Assembly (NCBI GenBank): GCA_002329575.1 | Contig: DCTK01000038.1 | Span: 1-6,996, forward strand | Direction: 5' to 3' | Length of the DNA stretch: 6,996 nucleotides | Origin: Sutterella sp. UBA1442 | GTDB taxonomy: Bacteria > Pseudomonadota > Gammaproteobacteria > Burkholderiales > Burkholderiaceae_F | Part shown: one piece after another, positions 1 to 6,275 of the stretch | Numbering within the stretch: the first letter of the stretch is position 1 | Layout of the letters: each line of letters opens with the position of its first letter | The notes under the pieces: generated by a model | Databases searched by the model: none | What the model was told of the DNA's origin: nothing | Seen by the model: the letters and a program-made list of their open reading frames with translations, nothing else | Made by a program: the position numbers and the translations under genes

Positions 1-307
1 TGACATCGCTCGTTGGGGCGGTTCGATCGGTCCGTGGTTGATGGGTACGATTACCGGTTCCGGTGACGCTGCTACCATGGCTTTCAATGAAGCCGTGACC
101 CCGCACGCTCCCGCATTCGGTATGGAAGTTAAGTCCTTGGGTGCCTTGGCCTTCTTGACCGGTGCCTTAGGTCGTACGATGAGCCCGATTGCTGGCGCTA
201 TGGTGGTTGTCTCTGGTATCGCTATGGCTAACCCGATCGAAGTTGCCAAGCGCACGGCTCCTGCTTGTACGCTCGCCGTTTTCGCATTGGCCTTGTTCAT
301 GGTCTAA
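1..307 (+). CDS. dcuC: DcuC-family anaerobic C4-dicarboxylate carrier, C-terminal part
   Basis: This is the 3' end of a gene that starts outside the window. The open frame begins at base 2 and gives 101 residues before TAA at 305-307. Members are inner-membrane carriers that exchange or export C4-dicarboxylates such as succinate and fumarate during anaerobic growth. Seen in the sequence: a small-residue loop GSGDAATMAFNEAVTPHA, then LGRTMSPIAGAMVVVSG and a KRTAPA turn, and a last hydrophobic segment ending at the C-terminus (LAVFALALFMV). These match my memory of the DcuC C-terminal half. At least three hydrophobic stretches are present, consistent with the end of a polytopic protein. A strong terminator follows 45 bases after the stop, so this gene ends its own transcript. 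An annotated start at 38 would be an internal Met. A related YfcC-type carrier is the main alternative; the true substrate cannot be read from this fragment. Confidence 0.75.
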   Translation, partial: DIARWGGSIGPWLMGTITGSGDAATMAFNEAVTPHAPAFGMEVKSLGALAFLTGALGRTMSPIAGAMVVVSGIAMANPIEVAKRTAPACTLAVFALALFMV

Positions 308-349
308 TTCGAAAATTCGTATAGAGCTTAACTGCTCTTAATCGAACTC

Positions 350-385
350 AAAAGAGGGGTTGATTTCTCAACCTCTCTTTTTTTT
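350..385 (+). terminator. Intrinsic terminator after the DcuC-family gene
   Basis: A 12-bp stem pairs AAGAGGGGTTGA (352-363) with TCAACCTCTCTT (368-379) around a TTTC loop. Only one G-T wobble breaks it. The T-run 378-385 follows directly. This is a textbook Rho-independent terminator and separates the carrier transcript from the downstream peptidase gene. Confidence 0.92.
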
Positions 386-390
386 ACTGC

Positions 391-399
391 GCTAAAATT
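391..399 (+). promoter_or_regulatory. Candidate -10 element upstream of the M20 peptidase gene
   Basis: GCTAAAATT holds a TAAAAT hexamer (393-398) just after the upstream terminator, where a new promoter is expected. The same GCTAAAATT string occurs before rsfS and gmk, and GGTAAAATT before yebC. No convincing -35 hexamer is visible at 16-18 bp upstream, because that region is the terminator stem and T-run. Predicted transcription would start near 405. Confidence 0.4.
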
Positions 400-407
400 T
401 TCTACGG

Positions 408-434
408 TGGGCAGATTATTGTTATGTCTGCCCA
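408..434 (+). repeat. Inverted repeat in the leader of the M20 peptidase gene
   Basis: TGGGCAGA (408-415) is the exact reverse complement of TCTGCCCA (427-434), with 11 bases between. It lies 10 bases after the candidate -10 and 12 bases before the Shine-Dalgarno AGGAG. It could be an operator placed just downstream of the promoter or an RNA hairpin at the 5' end of the message. No T-run follows, so it is not a terminator. Confidence 0.6.
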
Positions 435-457
435 ATTCTTAGCTTTAGGAGAGAAAA

Positions 458-1732
458 ATGGCTCAATGTGCCTATCATGATCAATTGATCAACATCCGTC
501 GTGAATTGCATCAATTCCCGGAAGAAGGTTGGACAGAATTCTGCACGACGGCTTATATCGTCAAGTACTTGCGCGAACTTGGCTACGAAGTACTTCTCGG
601 TGAAAAGGTCGTCTCTCGCAAGGATTGTTTGGGCCGTGATCCGAAGTTGGTTGCTCAAGCTATCGAAACCGCTAAAGAACGCGGCGTTTGTGAATGCTTG
701 CTCAATGAAATGCAAGAATTGACCGGTTGCTGCGCCGTGCTTGATACGGGTCGCCCCGGTCCTACAGTTGCTTTGCGTTTTGACATTGACTGCAACAACG
801 TGCAAGAAAGTGGAGCCGACACACACCGTGCTACGGCTGAAGGTTGGGCCTCTAAGCGCCCGGGTTTGATGCACGCCTGCGGTCATGACTCCCACATCTC
901 GAGCGGTTTGGCTGTTGCCCGTTGGGTAATGGACCACAAGGATGAGCTGAACGGTAAGCTCAAGATCGTCTTCCAACCCGCTGAAGAAGGCGTGCGCGGT
1001 GCTGCTGCTGTGGCCGCTAGCGGTATCGTGGACGACTGCGATTTCTTCCTCTCTAGCCACATTGCCATGATGGCTAAGACCGGCGAAATCATCACGAGCC
1101 CGGTTGGCTTCTTGTGCACGACGAAGTACGACATCACCTTCAAGGGTCGTCCCGCTCACGCCGGTATCGAACCGAATGCCGGTCGTAACGCTTTGGCAGC
1201 CGCTTGCCACTGTGTCACGCAATTGCTCGGCATTCCTCGTCACGGCTCCGGCATGACCCGTGTTAACGTTGGTCGTATCGTTGCCGGCGAAGGCCGTAAC
1301 GTGATTCCTGTTAACGCCAAACTCGTCATGGAAGTTCGTGGCGAAACCGGTGATATCAATAAGTTCATGGCTACGGAAACCGAAAACATCGTCCAAGGCG
1401 TTGCTAAGAGCTTCGGCGTTGAATACAACATCGAAAAGATGGGTGAAGCCGTTGACCTCTTCAATGACAAGGAATTGGTCGATATGCTCGATGACGTCTG
1501 CTCTAAGACTGAAGGTGTAACGAAGGTATTGCACGAAGTTAACTTCGGCGGCTCTGAAGACGCTACGATTTTAGCTCGTCGCGTGCAAGAAAAGGGCGGC
1601 AAGGCTGCTTACTTCGTTCTCGGTTCCGATCGTGCTGGCGGTCACCACACGGCTGAATTCGACATCGATGAATCTTCCTTGGATATCGGCATGAAGATTT
1701 ACGCCGAAATGCTCAAGCGCTTGATGAAGTAA
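458..1732 (+). CDS. abgA: M20-family amidohydrolase, AbgA-like (aminobenzoyl-glutamate hydrolase type)
   Basis: A 424-residue zinc metallopeptidase of family M20, cytoplasmic, with no signal peptide. E. coli AbgA is one subunit of the enzyme that splits p-aminobenzoyl-glutamate; relatives cleave other N-acyl amino acids such as indole-acetyl-aspartate. Seen: RRELHQFPEEGWTEF (14-28), metal ligands in MHACGHD (138-144), catalytic and ligand glutamates in FQPAEEG (172-178), the dimerisation-domain HAG (234-236), SRVNVG-like TRVNVG, GRNVIP, GSEDAT (365-370) and GHH (395-397) near the end. The segment between about 50 and 100, ending LDTGRPGP, matches AbgA rather than short M20D hippurate hydrolases. 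ATG at 458 has AGGAG at 447-451, 6 bases away. No abgB partner and no AbgT carrier are visible; the neighbour is a DcuC-type carrier. It is flanked by terminators, so probably monocistronic. The protein has 14 cysteines and strongly biased codons. Family is certain, substrate is not. Confidence 0.88.
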   Translation: MAQCAYHDQLINIRRELHQFPEEGWTEFCTTAYIVKYLRELGYEVLLGEKVVSRKDCLGRDPKLVAQAIETAKERGVCECLLNEMQELTGCCAVLDTGRPGPTVALRFDIDCNNVQESGADTHRATAEGWASKRPGLMHACGHDSHISSGLAVARWVMDHKDELNGKLKIVFQPAEEGVRGAAAVAASGIVDDCDFFLSSHIAMMAKTGEIITSPVGFLCTTKYDITFKGRPAHAGIEPNAGRNALAAACHCVTQLLGIPRHGSGMTRVNVGRIVAGEGRNVIPVNAKLVMEVRGETGDINKFMATETENIVQGVAKSFGVEYNIEKMGEAVDLFNDKELVDMLDDVCSKTEGVTKVLHEVNFGGSEDATILARRVQEKGGKAAYFVLGSDRAGGHHTAEFDIDESSLDIGMKIYAEMLKRLMK

Positions 1733-1758
1733 TCCAATTGTATTGATTCTTCACGACT

Positions 1759-1799
1759 GGCCGCTCGTCAGATTCAATTGACGGGCGGCTTAATTTTTT
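1759..1799 (+). terminator. Intrinsic terminator after the M20 peptidase gene
   Basis: An 11-bp GC-rich stem pairs GCCGCTCGTCA (1760-1770) with TGACGGGCGGC (1779-1789), with a single T-G wobble and an 8-base loop. TTAATTTTTT follows (1790-1799). It isolates the peptidase from yebC. Confidence 0.92.
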
Positions 1800-1823
1800 G
1801 AACTCGACAAGTTGTTGGAGAAA

Positions 1824-1852
1824 AAGACAAATTGCCCTAGCGCGGGTAAAAT
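1824..1852 (+). promoter_or_regulatory. Candidate sigma-70 promoter for yebC and the genes after it
   Basis: AAGACA (1824-1829, four of six matches to TTGACA) is separated by exactly 17 bases from TAAAAT (1847-1852). It sits right after the peptidase terminator, the only place where transcription of the housekeeping run can restart. A start near 1859 would give a leader of about 75 bases. This is the best-formed promoter in the window. Confidence 0.55.
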
Positions 1853-1871
1853 TAGTAGGTTTAATAGTTAT

Positions 1872-1895
1872 GGGAGACGATTTTCTTACTCTCCC
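1872..1895 (+). repeat. Small inverted repeat in the yebC leader
   Basis: GGGAGA (1872-1877) can pair with TCTCCC (1890-1895) across a 12-base loop, in the long leader between the promoter and yebC. The same CTCCC occurs again at 1931-1935, directly before the ATG, so the left arm could pair with either copy. The stem is short and may be chance. Confidence 0.35.
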
Positions 1896-1935
1896 GATGG
1901 TTCACTAATTTCAAAATATAGAAAGGATTACTCCC

Positions 1936-2658
1936 ATGGCCGGACATTCCAAATGGGCAAATATTCAACACCGTAAAGGTCGTCAAGACGCCAAGCGCTC
2001 CAACCTTTGGACCAAACTCGTTCGTGAAATCATGGTTGCCGCCCGCAACGGTGCCGATCCCGATTCCAACTCGCGTTTACGTTTGGCACTTTTGAAAGCC
2101 CGTGCCGGTAACGTACCTAAGGACACCATTAAAAACGCCATCATGAAGGGTTCCGGACAACTCGAAGGCGTGAAGTTTGAAGAAGCTCGTTACGAAGGCT
2201 ATGGCATCGGTGGTGCCGCTTTGATGATTGATGCTGCTACCGATAACAAAACTCGCACGGTCGCTGACGTTCGTCACATCTTAAGCAAAAACGGAGGCAA
2301 TCTCGGCACCGAAGGCTCCGTTTCTTTCATGTTTAAGCACTGCGGTCAATTCTTCTTTGCTCCGGGCTCGGTGACCGAAGACGACGTGATGGGCGTTGCA
2401 CTGGATGCCGGTGCCGATGACGTTATCGTTGACGAAGAAGGCGGCATTGAAGTCGTATGCGAACCGAACGCTTTTGAAGCCGTCAATGAGGCATTCGAAA
2501 AGGCCGGCATGAAGCCTGAAATGGCCGAAGTCACGATGAAGGCTTTAAATGAAACTGAATTAAGTGGCGAAGATGCCGAGCGTATGCAACGCTTAATCGA
2601 CGCTCTTGAAGACTTGGACGATGTACAACAAGTCTATACCACGGCTGTTTTTGATTAA
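1936..2658 (+). CDS. yebC: YebC/PmpR/TACO1-family protein
   Basis: A 240-residue cytoplasmic protein, close to E. coli YebC (246). The family has long been annotated as a DNA-binding transcriptional regulator (PmpR). More recent work on YebC and mitochondrial TACO1 supports a role on the ribosome, helping translation through proline-rich stretches. Seen: the hallmark N-terminus [20 protein letters not shown], the helix-rich domain with [20 protein letters not shown], the central [13 protein letters not shown] strand, [19 protein letters not shown] followed by GSVSFMF, and the C-terminal acidic [15 protein letters not shown]. The start is fixed by this N-terminus and by AAAGGA at 1922-1927, 8 bases from the ATG. 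It heads the housekeeping run, with purD 26 bases after its stop. Nothing is truncated or missing. Confidence 0.96.
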   Translation: MAGHSKWANIQHRKGRQDAKRSNLWTKLVREIMVAARNGADPDSNSRLRLALLKARAGNVPKDTIKNAIMKGSGQLEGVKFEEARYEGYGIGGAALMIDAATDNKTRTVADVRHILSKNGGNLGTEGSVSFMFKHCGQFFFAPGSVTEDDVMGVALDAGADDVIVDEEGGIEVVCEPNAFEAVNEAFEKAGMKPEMAEVTMKALNETELSGEDAERMQRLIDALEDLDDVQQVYTTAVFD

Positions 2659-2684
2659 TTTCTCTATTATCACAGGGGATTCCC

Positions 2685-3962
2685 ATGAAAGTTCTTGTTG
2701 TTGGTAGCGGCGGTCGCGAACACGCCATCGCCTGGCGATTGGCTCAAGATGCTCGCGTGCAAACCGTTTTCGTTGCACCGGGCAATGCCGGTACTGCCTT
2801 AACGGCCAAACTCCAAAACGTTGAGAAAACCGATCTCAATGAGCTCGCTGATTTTGTCGTTGCCAATGACGTGGCTTTCACTGTGGTGGGGCCTGAGGCT
2901 CCTTTAGCGGCTGGCATTGTTGATCTTTTCCGTGCCCGAGATCTGAAAATTTTCGGGCCGACAAAAGCTGCCGCTCAACTTGAAAGCTCCAAGGACTTCG
3001 CCAAAGCCTTCATGAAACGCCACGCGATTCCGACCGCTGACTACGAAACATTCACCGATGCCAAAGCCGCTCACGACTATGTTGAACGCAAGGGTGCTCC
3101 GATTGTTATTAAAGCCGACGGTTTGGCAGCTGGCAAAGGCGTGATTGTGGCCATGGAATTGGCGCAAGCCCACGAAGCCATTGATCAAATGCTCGAAGGT
3201 AATGCTTTCGGTGATGCTGGTGCTCGCGTCGTGATTGAAGACTTTTTAACCGGCGAAGAAGCCAGTTTCATTGTAATGGTGGACGGTAACCACATTTTGC
3301 CCATGGCCTCCAGTCAAGACCATAAGCGCTTGTTGGACCGCGACATGGGGCCGAATACGGGCGGCATGGGGGCTTATTCCCCTGCTCCGATCGTCACGGC
3401 TGACATTCATGATCAAGTCATGCGTGAAATCATCCGTCCGACCGTGGATGGCATGGCCGCCGATGGCATCCCTTACACGGGTTTCTTGTATGCTGGGCTG
3501 ATGATTGATCGCAATGCTGACGGCACGGCTAGTGTGAAAACACTTGAATTTAACTGCCGAATGGGCGATCCGGAAACGCAACCCATCATGAGCCGGCTGA
3601 GTTCTTCGTTAGTCGATTTGGTACAAGCTGCCATTGACGGTCGACTCGACGAAGTTCAGGCACAATGGGACAAGCGCGTAGCGCTCGGTGTCGTGTGTGC
3701 CGCACGTGGCTACCCGCAAAAGCCCGAAAAAGGTCAACTGATCACCACTTTGCCTGAAGACTCTGAGAGCTTACACGTGTTTCATGCTGGCACGAAAGCA
3801 ACTGCTGAAGGCACCGTCACTAACGGCGGACGCGTGCTTTGTGTTGTCGGCTTGGGTGATGATGTACGCTCGGCAGCAGAAAAAGCTTATGAAGGCGTCA
3901 AAGCCGTACACTTTGACGGCATGCAATACCGCACCGACATTGGCTATCGAGCAATGAAATAA
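2685..3962 (+). CDS. purD: Phosphoribosylamine--glycine ligase (GAR synthetase)
   Basis: Catalyses the ATP-dependent joining of 5-phosphoribosylamine and glycine to glycinamide ribonucleotide, the second step of de novo purine synthesis, in the cytosol. The 425-residue length is typical of single-function bacterial PurD. Seen in order: the N-terminal fold KVLVVGSGGREHAIAWRLA (2-20), APGNAGT, VVGPEAPLAAG, the ATP-grasp domain with IKADGLAAGKGV (142-153), GEEASFIVMVDG, the signature DRDMGPNTGGMGAYSP, and the metal-binding EFNCRMGDPETQPIM (288-302), followed by the C-terminal subdomain. The start has AGGGGA at 2674-2679, 5 bases from the ATG. It lies 26 bases after yebC and probably shares its message. 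In aerobic Burkholderiales hemF usually follows; here nadD follows after a short gap with a hairpin. Confidence 0.98.
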   Translation: MKVLVVGSGGREHAIAWRLAQDARVQTVFVAPGNAGTALTAKLQNVEKTDLNELADFVVANDVAFTVVGPEAPLAAGIVDLFRARDLKIFGPTKAAAQLESSKDFAKAFMKRHAIPTADYETFTDAKAAHDYVERKGAPIVIKADGLAAGKGVIVAMELAQAHEAIDQMLEGNAFGDAGARVVIEDFLTGEEASFIVMVDGNHILPMASSQDHKRLLDRDMGPNTGGMGAYSPAPIVTADIHDQVMREIIRPTVDGMAADGIPYTGFLYAGLMIDRNADGTASVKTLEFNCRMGDPETQPIMSRLSSSLVDLVQAAIDGRLDEVQAQWDKRVALGVVCAARGYPQKPEKGQLITTLPEDSESLHVFHAGTKATAEGTVTNGGRVLCVVGLGDDVRSAAEKAYEGVKAVHFDGMQYRTDIGYRAMK

Positions 3963-3971
3963 TCCGTTTGA

Positions 3972-3998
3972 CGGGCAAATGCTTCATGCATTTGCCCG
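3972..3998 (+). repeat. Perfect 11-bp hairpin in the purD-nadD gap
   Basis: CGGGCAAATGC (3972-3982) and GCATTTGCCCG (3988-3998) are exact reverse complements around a TTCAT loop. The stem begins 9 bases after the purD stop and ends 8 bases before the ATG preferred for nadD. No T-run follows directly (the next one is at 4017-4022, inside nadD), so a classical terminator is unlikely. An RNA element affecting nadD initiation, a processing or stability hairpin, or a terminator remnant are all possible. Confidence 0.8.
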
Positions 3999-4006
3999 CA
4001 AATCTC

Positions 4007-4651
4007 ATGCGACTTGGTTTTTTCGGCGGCACATTTAATCCTGTTCATCTCGGTCACCTGCATTTAGCCGAGACTGCTTTGCACGCATTATCACTTGACC
4101 ATTTGTACTGGTTACCTGCCAATCCGTGGCAAAAAGACCCAAAAGACATCTTGCCTGCACAAGAACGGGCAACCATGGTTGAGTTAGCCATAAAAAACAT
4201 TGATCGCATGAGCGTTGATCGTCTTGAAATTGACAATGACGGTCCTTCATTTTCAATCGATACGGTGAAAACTCTCGCTTGCCGTTATCCCGATGATGAG
4301 CGCTTTTACCTCATGGGAGAGGATCAATGGGCGAATTTTCACACCTGGCGACATTGGCAAGACATTTTTGATTTTGTCACGCTCGTCGTATTTCGCAGAG
4401 AAAATAAAGACTTCAAAACCGAAGATGCTGTCGATCAATTTATTAAAGAACACCATAAAAAGGTGCTGTTTTTAGACTTAGACGCCGTTCCGATTTCATC
4501 CACGACACTGCGGGCCGCACTAGCCCGAAACGGTGTAACGGATTTGAATACGGCCCAGTGGCTTCCTGCCGATGTTGCGAAGTATCTTATGGATCATCCG
4601 TCATTGTTGGGTCGGCTAAGAGAAAACAGAGAACAAGCAAAAGACTGCTAA
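4007..4651 (+). CDS. nadD: Nicotinate-nucleotide adenylyltransferase
   Basis: Transfers AMP from ATP to nicotinate mononucleotide, giving deamido-NAD, the step shared by de novo and salvage NAD synthesis. The nucleotidyltransferase signature GGTFNPVHLGHL (7-18) starts right at the N-terminus, and the second one, ISSTTLR (163-169), lies near the C-terminus. WLPANPWQK and MGEDQWANFHTWRHW fit the substrate-binding region. I chose ATG at 4007: it gives 214 residues, against 213 in E. coli, and begins MRLGFFGG as is usual. The frame stays open to TTG at 3968 (227 residues), but those extra codons run through a perfect hairpin and add an unconserved tail. ATG at 3986 is in the hairpin loop. None of the three starts has a clear Shine-Dalgarno sequence, which suggests coupling to purD or structure-dependent initiation. 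The stop codon overlaps the promoter-like TGCTAAAAT before rsfS. Confidence 0.94.
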   Translation: MRLGFFGGTFNPVHLGHLHLAETALHALSLDHLYWLPANPWQKDPKDILPAQERATMVELAIKNIDRMSVDRLEIDNDGPSFSIDTVKTLACRYPDDERFYLMGEDQWANFHTWRHWQDIFDFVTLVVFRRENKDFKTEDAVDQFIKEHHKKVLFLDLDAVPISSTTLRAALARNGVTDLNTAQWLPADVAKYLMDHPSLLGRLRENREQAKDC

Positions 4652-4654
4652 AAT
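4646..4654 (+). promoter_or_regulatory. Candidate extended -10 promoter for rsfS
   Basis: TGCTAAAAT is an extended -10 form (TG, one base, TAAAAT) and overlaps the last two codons of nadD. No good -35 is seen, which an extended -10 can tolerate. Transcription would start near 4661, about 33 bases before the rsfS ATG, and would let rsfS, rlmH and maf be expressed apart from purD and nadD. Confidence 0.42.
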
Positions 4655-4693
4655 TTTTAATTAACCCTCATCTAACTATTGAGAATAAGATTT

Positions 4694-5122
4694 ATGGACA
4701 TTCGAAAATTACAACGTGTGATTGTCAACGCGCTTGAAGACGTCAAAGCTCAAGACATCGTCGTTTATAACACCAAACACCTGACAAGCGAATTCGAACG
4801 CGTGATCATTGCTACGGGCTCCTCAAACCGTCAAACCCGTGCATTGGGCCACAATGTAAGTCAAGAAGTCAAAAAAGCCGGTGGCGAGGTTCTGGGACTT
4901 GAAGGAACCGATACCGGCGAATGGGTTCTTGTTGACTGCGGAGCCGCTATCGTACACATTCTTCAACCGGCCATGCGTGAGTACTACAACCTTGAAGAAG
5001 TCTGGGGCGGCAAAAAGGTCAACATCAAATTAAATTCTGAGAAGACCGCACAGGAAGCAAGTGCCACAACCACCAAGCGTCCCCGCATCGTTCGCGGTAA
5101 GACTGTAAAGTTGGTCGATTGA
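4694..5122 (+). CDS. rsfS: Ribosomal silencing factor RsfS (YbeB/DUF143 family)
   Basis: RsfS binds protein uL14 on the large ribosomal subunit and blocks joining of the small subunit, which lowers translation in starvation or stationary phase. The family core is clear: an N-terminal helix with ALEDVKAQDIVVY (13-25), IIATGSSNRQTRALG (38-52), and VLVDCGAAIVHILQP with REYYNLEEVW (78-104). I prefer ATG at 4694 (142 residues), since MDIRKLQRVIVNAL fits the family start; TTG at 4679 would add five unsupported residues. The upstream ribosome site is weak (GAGAA at 4681-4685). After the core, residues 106-142 form a tail with ten Lys/Arg, absent from E. coli RsfS as I recall it, that may touch rRNA. 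The stop codon overlaps the rlmH start as TGATG, a sign of translational coupling. Confidence 0.95.
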   Translation: MDIRKLQRVIVNALEDVKAQDIVVYNTKHLTSEFERVIIATGSSNRQTRALGHNVSQEVKKAGGEVLGLEGTDTGEWVLVDCGAAIVHILQPAMREYYNLEEVWGGKKVNIKLNSEKTAQEASATTTKRPRIVRGKTVKLVD

Positions 5123-5589
5123 TGAAAATTACCATTGTGGCCGTCGGCCTTCGTCAGCCCGCTTGGGCGGATGCAGCAATTGAAGACTATCTGTCACGCT
5201 TTCCGAAAGACTGGAACGTCACCGTGAAGGCCGTTAAACCAGAATTGCGCGCAGGACAAAGTACTGCGCGCATCATGCAAACGGAAGCCGAGCGCATCTT
5301 AGCGGCCATTCCAACGGGCAGTCTCGTAATTGCCATGGATGAGCGAGGTAAAGATTTCACAACCGTGGACTTTGCAAAAAAAATTTCTGCTTGGCGTGAT
5401 GCAGGCGAATCGCTTGCTTTTGTCATTGGCGGCGCCGATGGTCTTGATCCGGCCTTAAAGTCGCAAGCTCGCGCAATGATGAGACTGTCATCAATGACAT
5501 TGCCGCATGCCATGGCCCGAGTTCTTTTAGTTGAACAGATCTATCGGGCTTTCAGCATCCTTAATAACCATCCCTATCACCGAGCCTAA
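5122..5589 (+). CDS. rlmH: 23S rRNA pseudouridine-1915 N3-methyltransferase
   Basis: A SPOUT-class, SAM-dependent methyltransferase that modifies pseudouridine 1915 in helix 69 of 23S rRNA, at the subunit interface of assembled 70S ribosomes. Choosing ATG at 5122 gives 155 residues, exactly the E. coli length, and the usual MKI start; TTG at 5119 would add one Met codon only. Seen: ITIVAVGLRQPAW at the N-terminus, LSRFPKDWNV, MDERGKDF, the cofactor-binding loop IGGADGLDP (102-110), SSMTLPHAMARVLLVEQIYRA forming the trefoil-knot region, and the conserved C-terminal NHPYHRA (149-155), complete. E. coli has GGPEG where this protein has GGADG; both occur in the family as far as I know. It overlaps rsfS by one base, a pairing widespread in bacteria. 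Confidence 0.97.
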   Translation: MKITIVAVGLRQPAWADAAIEDYLSRFPKDWNVTVKAVKPELRAGQSTARIMQTEAERILAAIPTGSLVIAMDERGKDFTTVDFAKKISAWRDAGESLAFVIGGADGLDPALKSQARAMMRLSSMTLPHAMARVLLVEQIYRAFSILNNHPYHRA

Positions 5590-5604
5590 TCGAGTGCGAC
5601 GCCC

Positions 5605-6246
5605 ATGTCTTCGTTTTATCTTGCCTCCAAAAGTCCACGACGCAAAGAGCTGTTAGAGCAGCTCGGGCTGACTCCAACGGTGCTGGCCTTCAATGACCAC
5701 ACATTGAGAAATTTCGCCGGCGACGAGGAACAACTTCCTGCCGAGGCACCGGAAGACTATGTGATTCGCACGGCACGAGAAAAAATACTAAAGGCTCTCG
5801 CCCACATTAAAGAAAATGGCCTGCCCCCGATGCCCGTTCTGTCTGCCGATACGACTGTTATCTGCCAAGGGCGCATCTTAGGCAAACCTGACGATGCTCA
5901 AGAAGCTGCCGCTTTTCTTCGTTTGATGTCGGGCACACAACACGAAGTTCGTACAGCCGTATTCGTCGGCACTGATCCTCTTCATCTTCACTGGGCAGTG
6001 TCTGTTTCACGGGTTTACTTTAAACACCTGACTGAGGAAGAAATTCAAGCTTACGTGTCTTTGGCTGAGCCTTATGACAAAGCAGGCGGCTACGGCATAC
6101 AGGGACTTGCCGGCGTTTTCGTTGAACACATTGAGGGGTCTTATACTGGCATTATGGGATTACCCATTTTTGAAACCTGTGCACTTTTAAAAGAATTTGG
6201 GATTGATTGTCTGAGAATTTCAACAAATGATCCGCACAATACCTAG
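5605..6246 (+). CDS. maf: Maf-family nucleoside triphosphate pyrophosphatase, YhdE type (dTTP/UTP)
   Basis: Maf proteins hydrolyse nucleoside triphosphates to monophosphates plus pyrophosphate and are thought to keep non-canonical or excess nucleotides out of nucleic acids; they have also been linked to septum inhibition. Seen: the substrate loop LASKSPRRKELL (6-17), SADTTV with the catalytic Asp82, GKPDDAQEA, DKAGGYGIQG (158-167) and GSYTGIMGLPIFET. DKAG-YGIQG is the pattern of YhdE, which acts on dTTP and UTP, and differs from the YceF (m7GTP) pattern. The protein has 213 residues against 197 in YhdE as I recall; the extra length lies around 30-50, 66-77 and at the C-terminus. The start follows rlmH by 15 bases with only a weak GAG upstream, so coupling to rlmH is likely. 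Betaproteobacteria often carry rng next; here gmk follows. Confidence 0.93.
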   Translation: MSSFYLASKSPRRKELLEQLGLTPTVLAFNDHTLRNFAGDEEQLPAEAPEDYVIRTAREKILKALAHIKENGLPPMPVLSADTTVICQGRILGKPDDAQEAAAFLRLMSGTQHEVRTAVFVGTDPLHLHWAVSVSRVYFKHLTEEEIQAYVSLAEPYDKAGGYGIQGLAGVFVEHIEGSYTGIMGLPIFETCALLKEFGIDCLRISTNDPHNT

Positions 6247-6275
6247 TGCTTGAACGATAACTGATAGTCATTTCA

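Noticed and set aside
323..338. A 5-bp inverted repeat AGAGC-N6-GCTCT after the carrier gene.
   Set aside because: It is short, has no T-run, and the strong terminator at 350-385 already explains the gap.
422..1534. A 370-codon open frame on the minus strand, antisense to the AbgA-like gene.
   Set aside because: It is a shadow of the strongly biased codon use on the plus strand, which avoids TTA, CTA and TCA codons that would give stops opposite. The translated product shows no family I recognise, while the plus-strand frame carries a complete M20 signature set.
2665..2670. TATTAT before purD as a -10 element.
   Set aside because: It matches five of six bases but has no -35 partner, lies in a 26-base gap that fits an operon with yebC, and such a match is common by chance.
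3968..4006. An upstream TTG start for nadD that adds 13 residues.
   Set aside because: The added codons cross a perfect hairpin, have no ribosome site, and come before the standard family N-terminus, which starts at ATG 4007 and gives the expected length.
4679..4693. A TTG start for rsfS five codons upstream.
   Set aside because: The family N-terminus fits ATG at 4694, and the weak ribosome-site bases (GAGAA, AAGA) lie inside the proposed extension.
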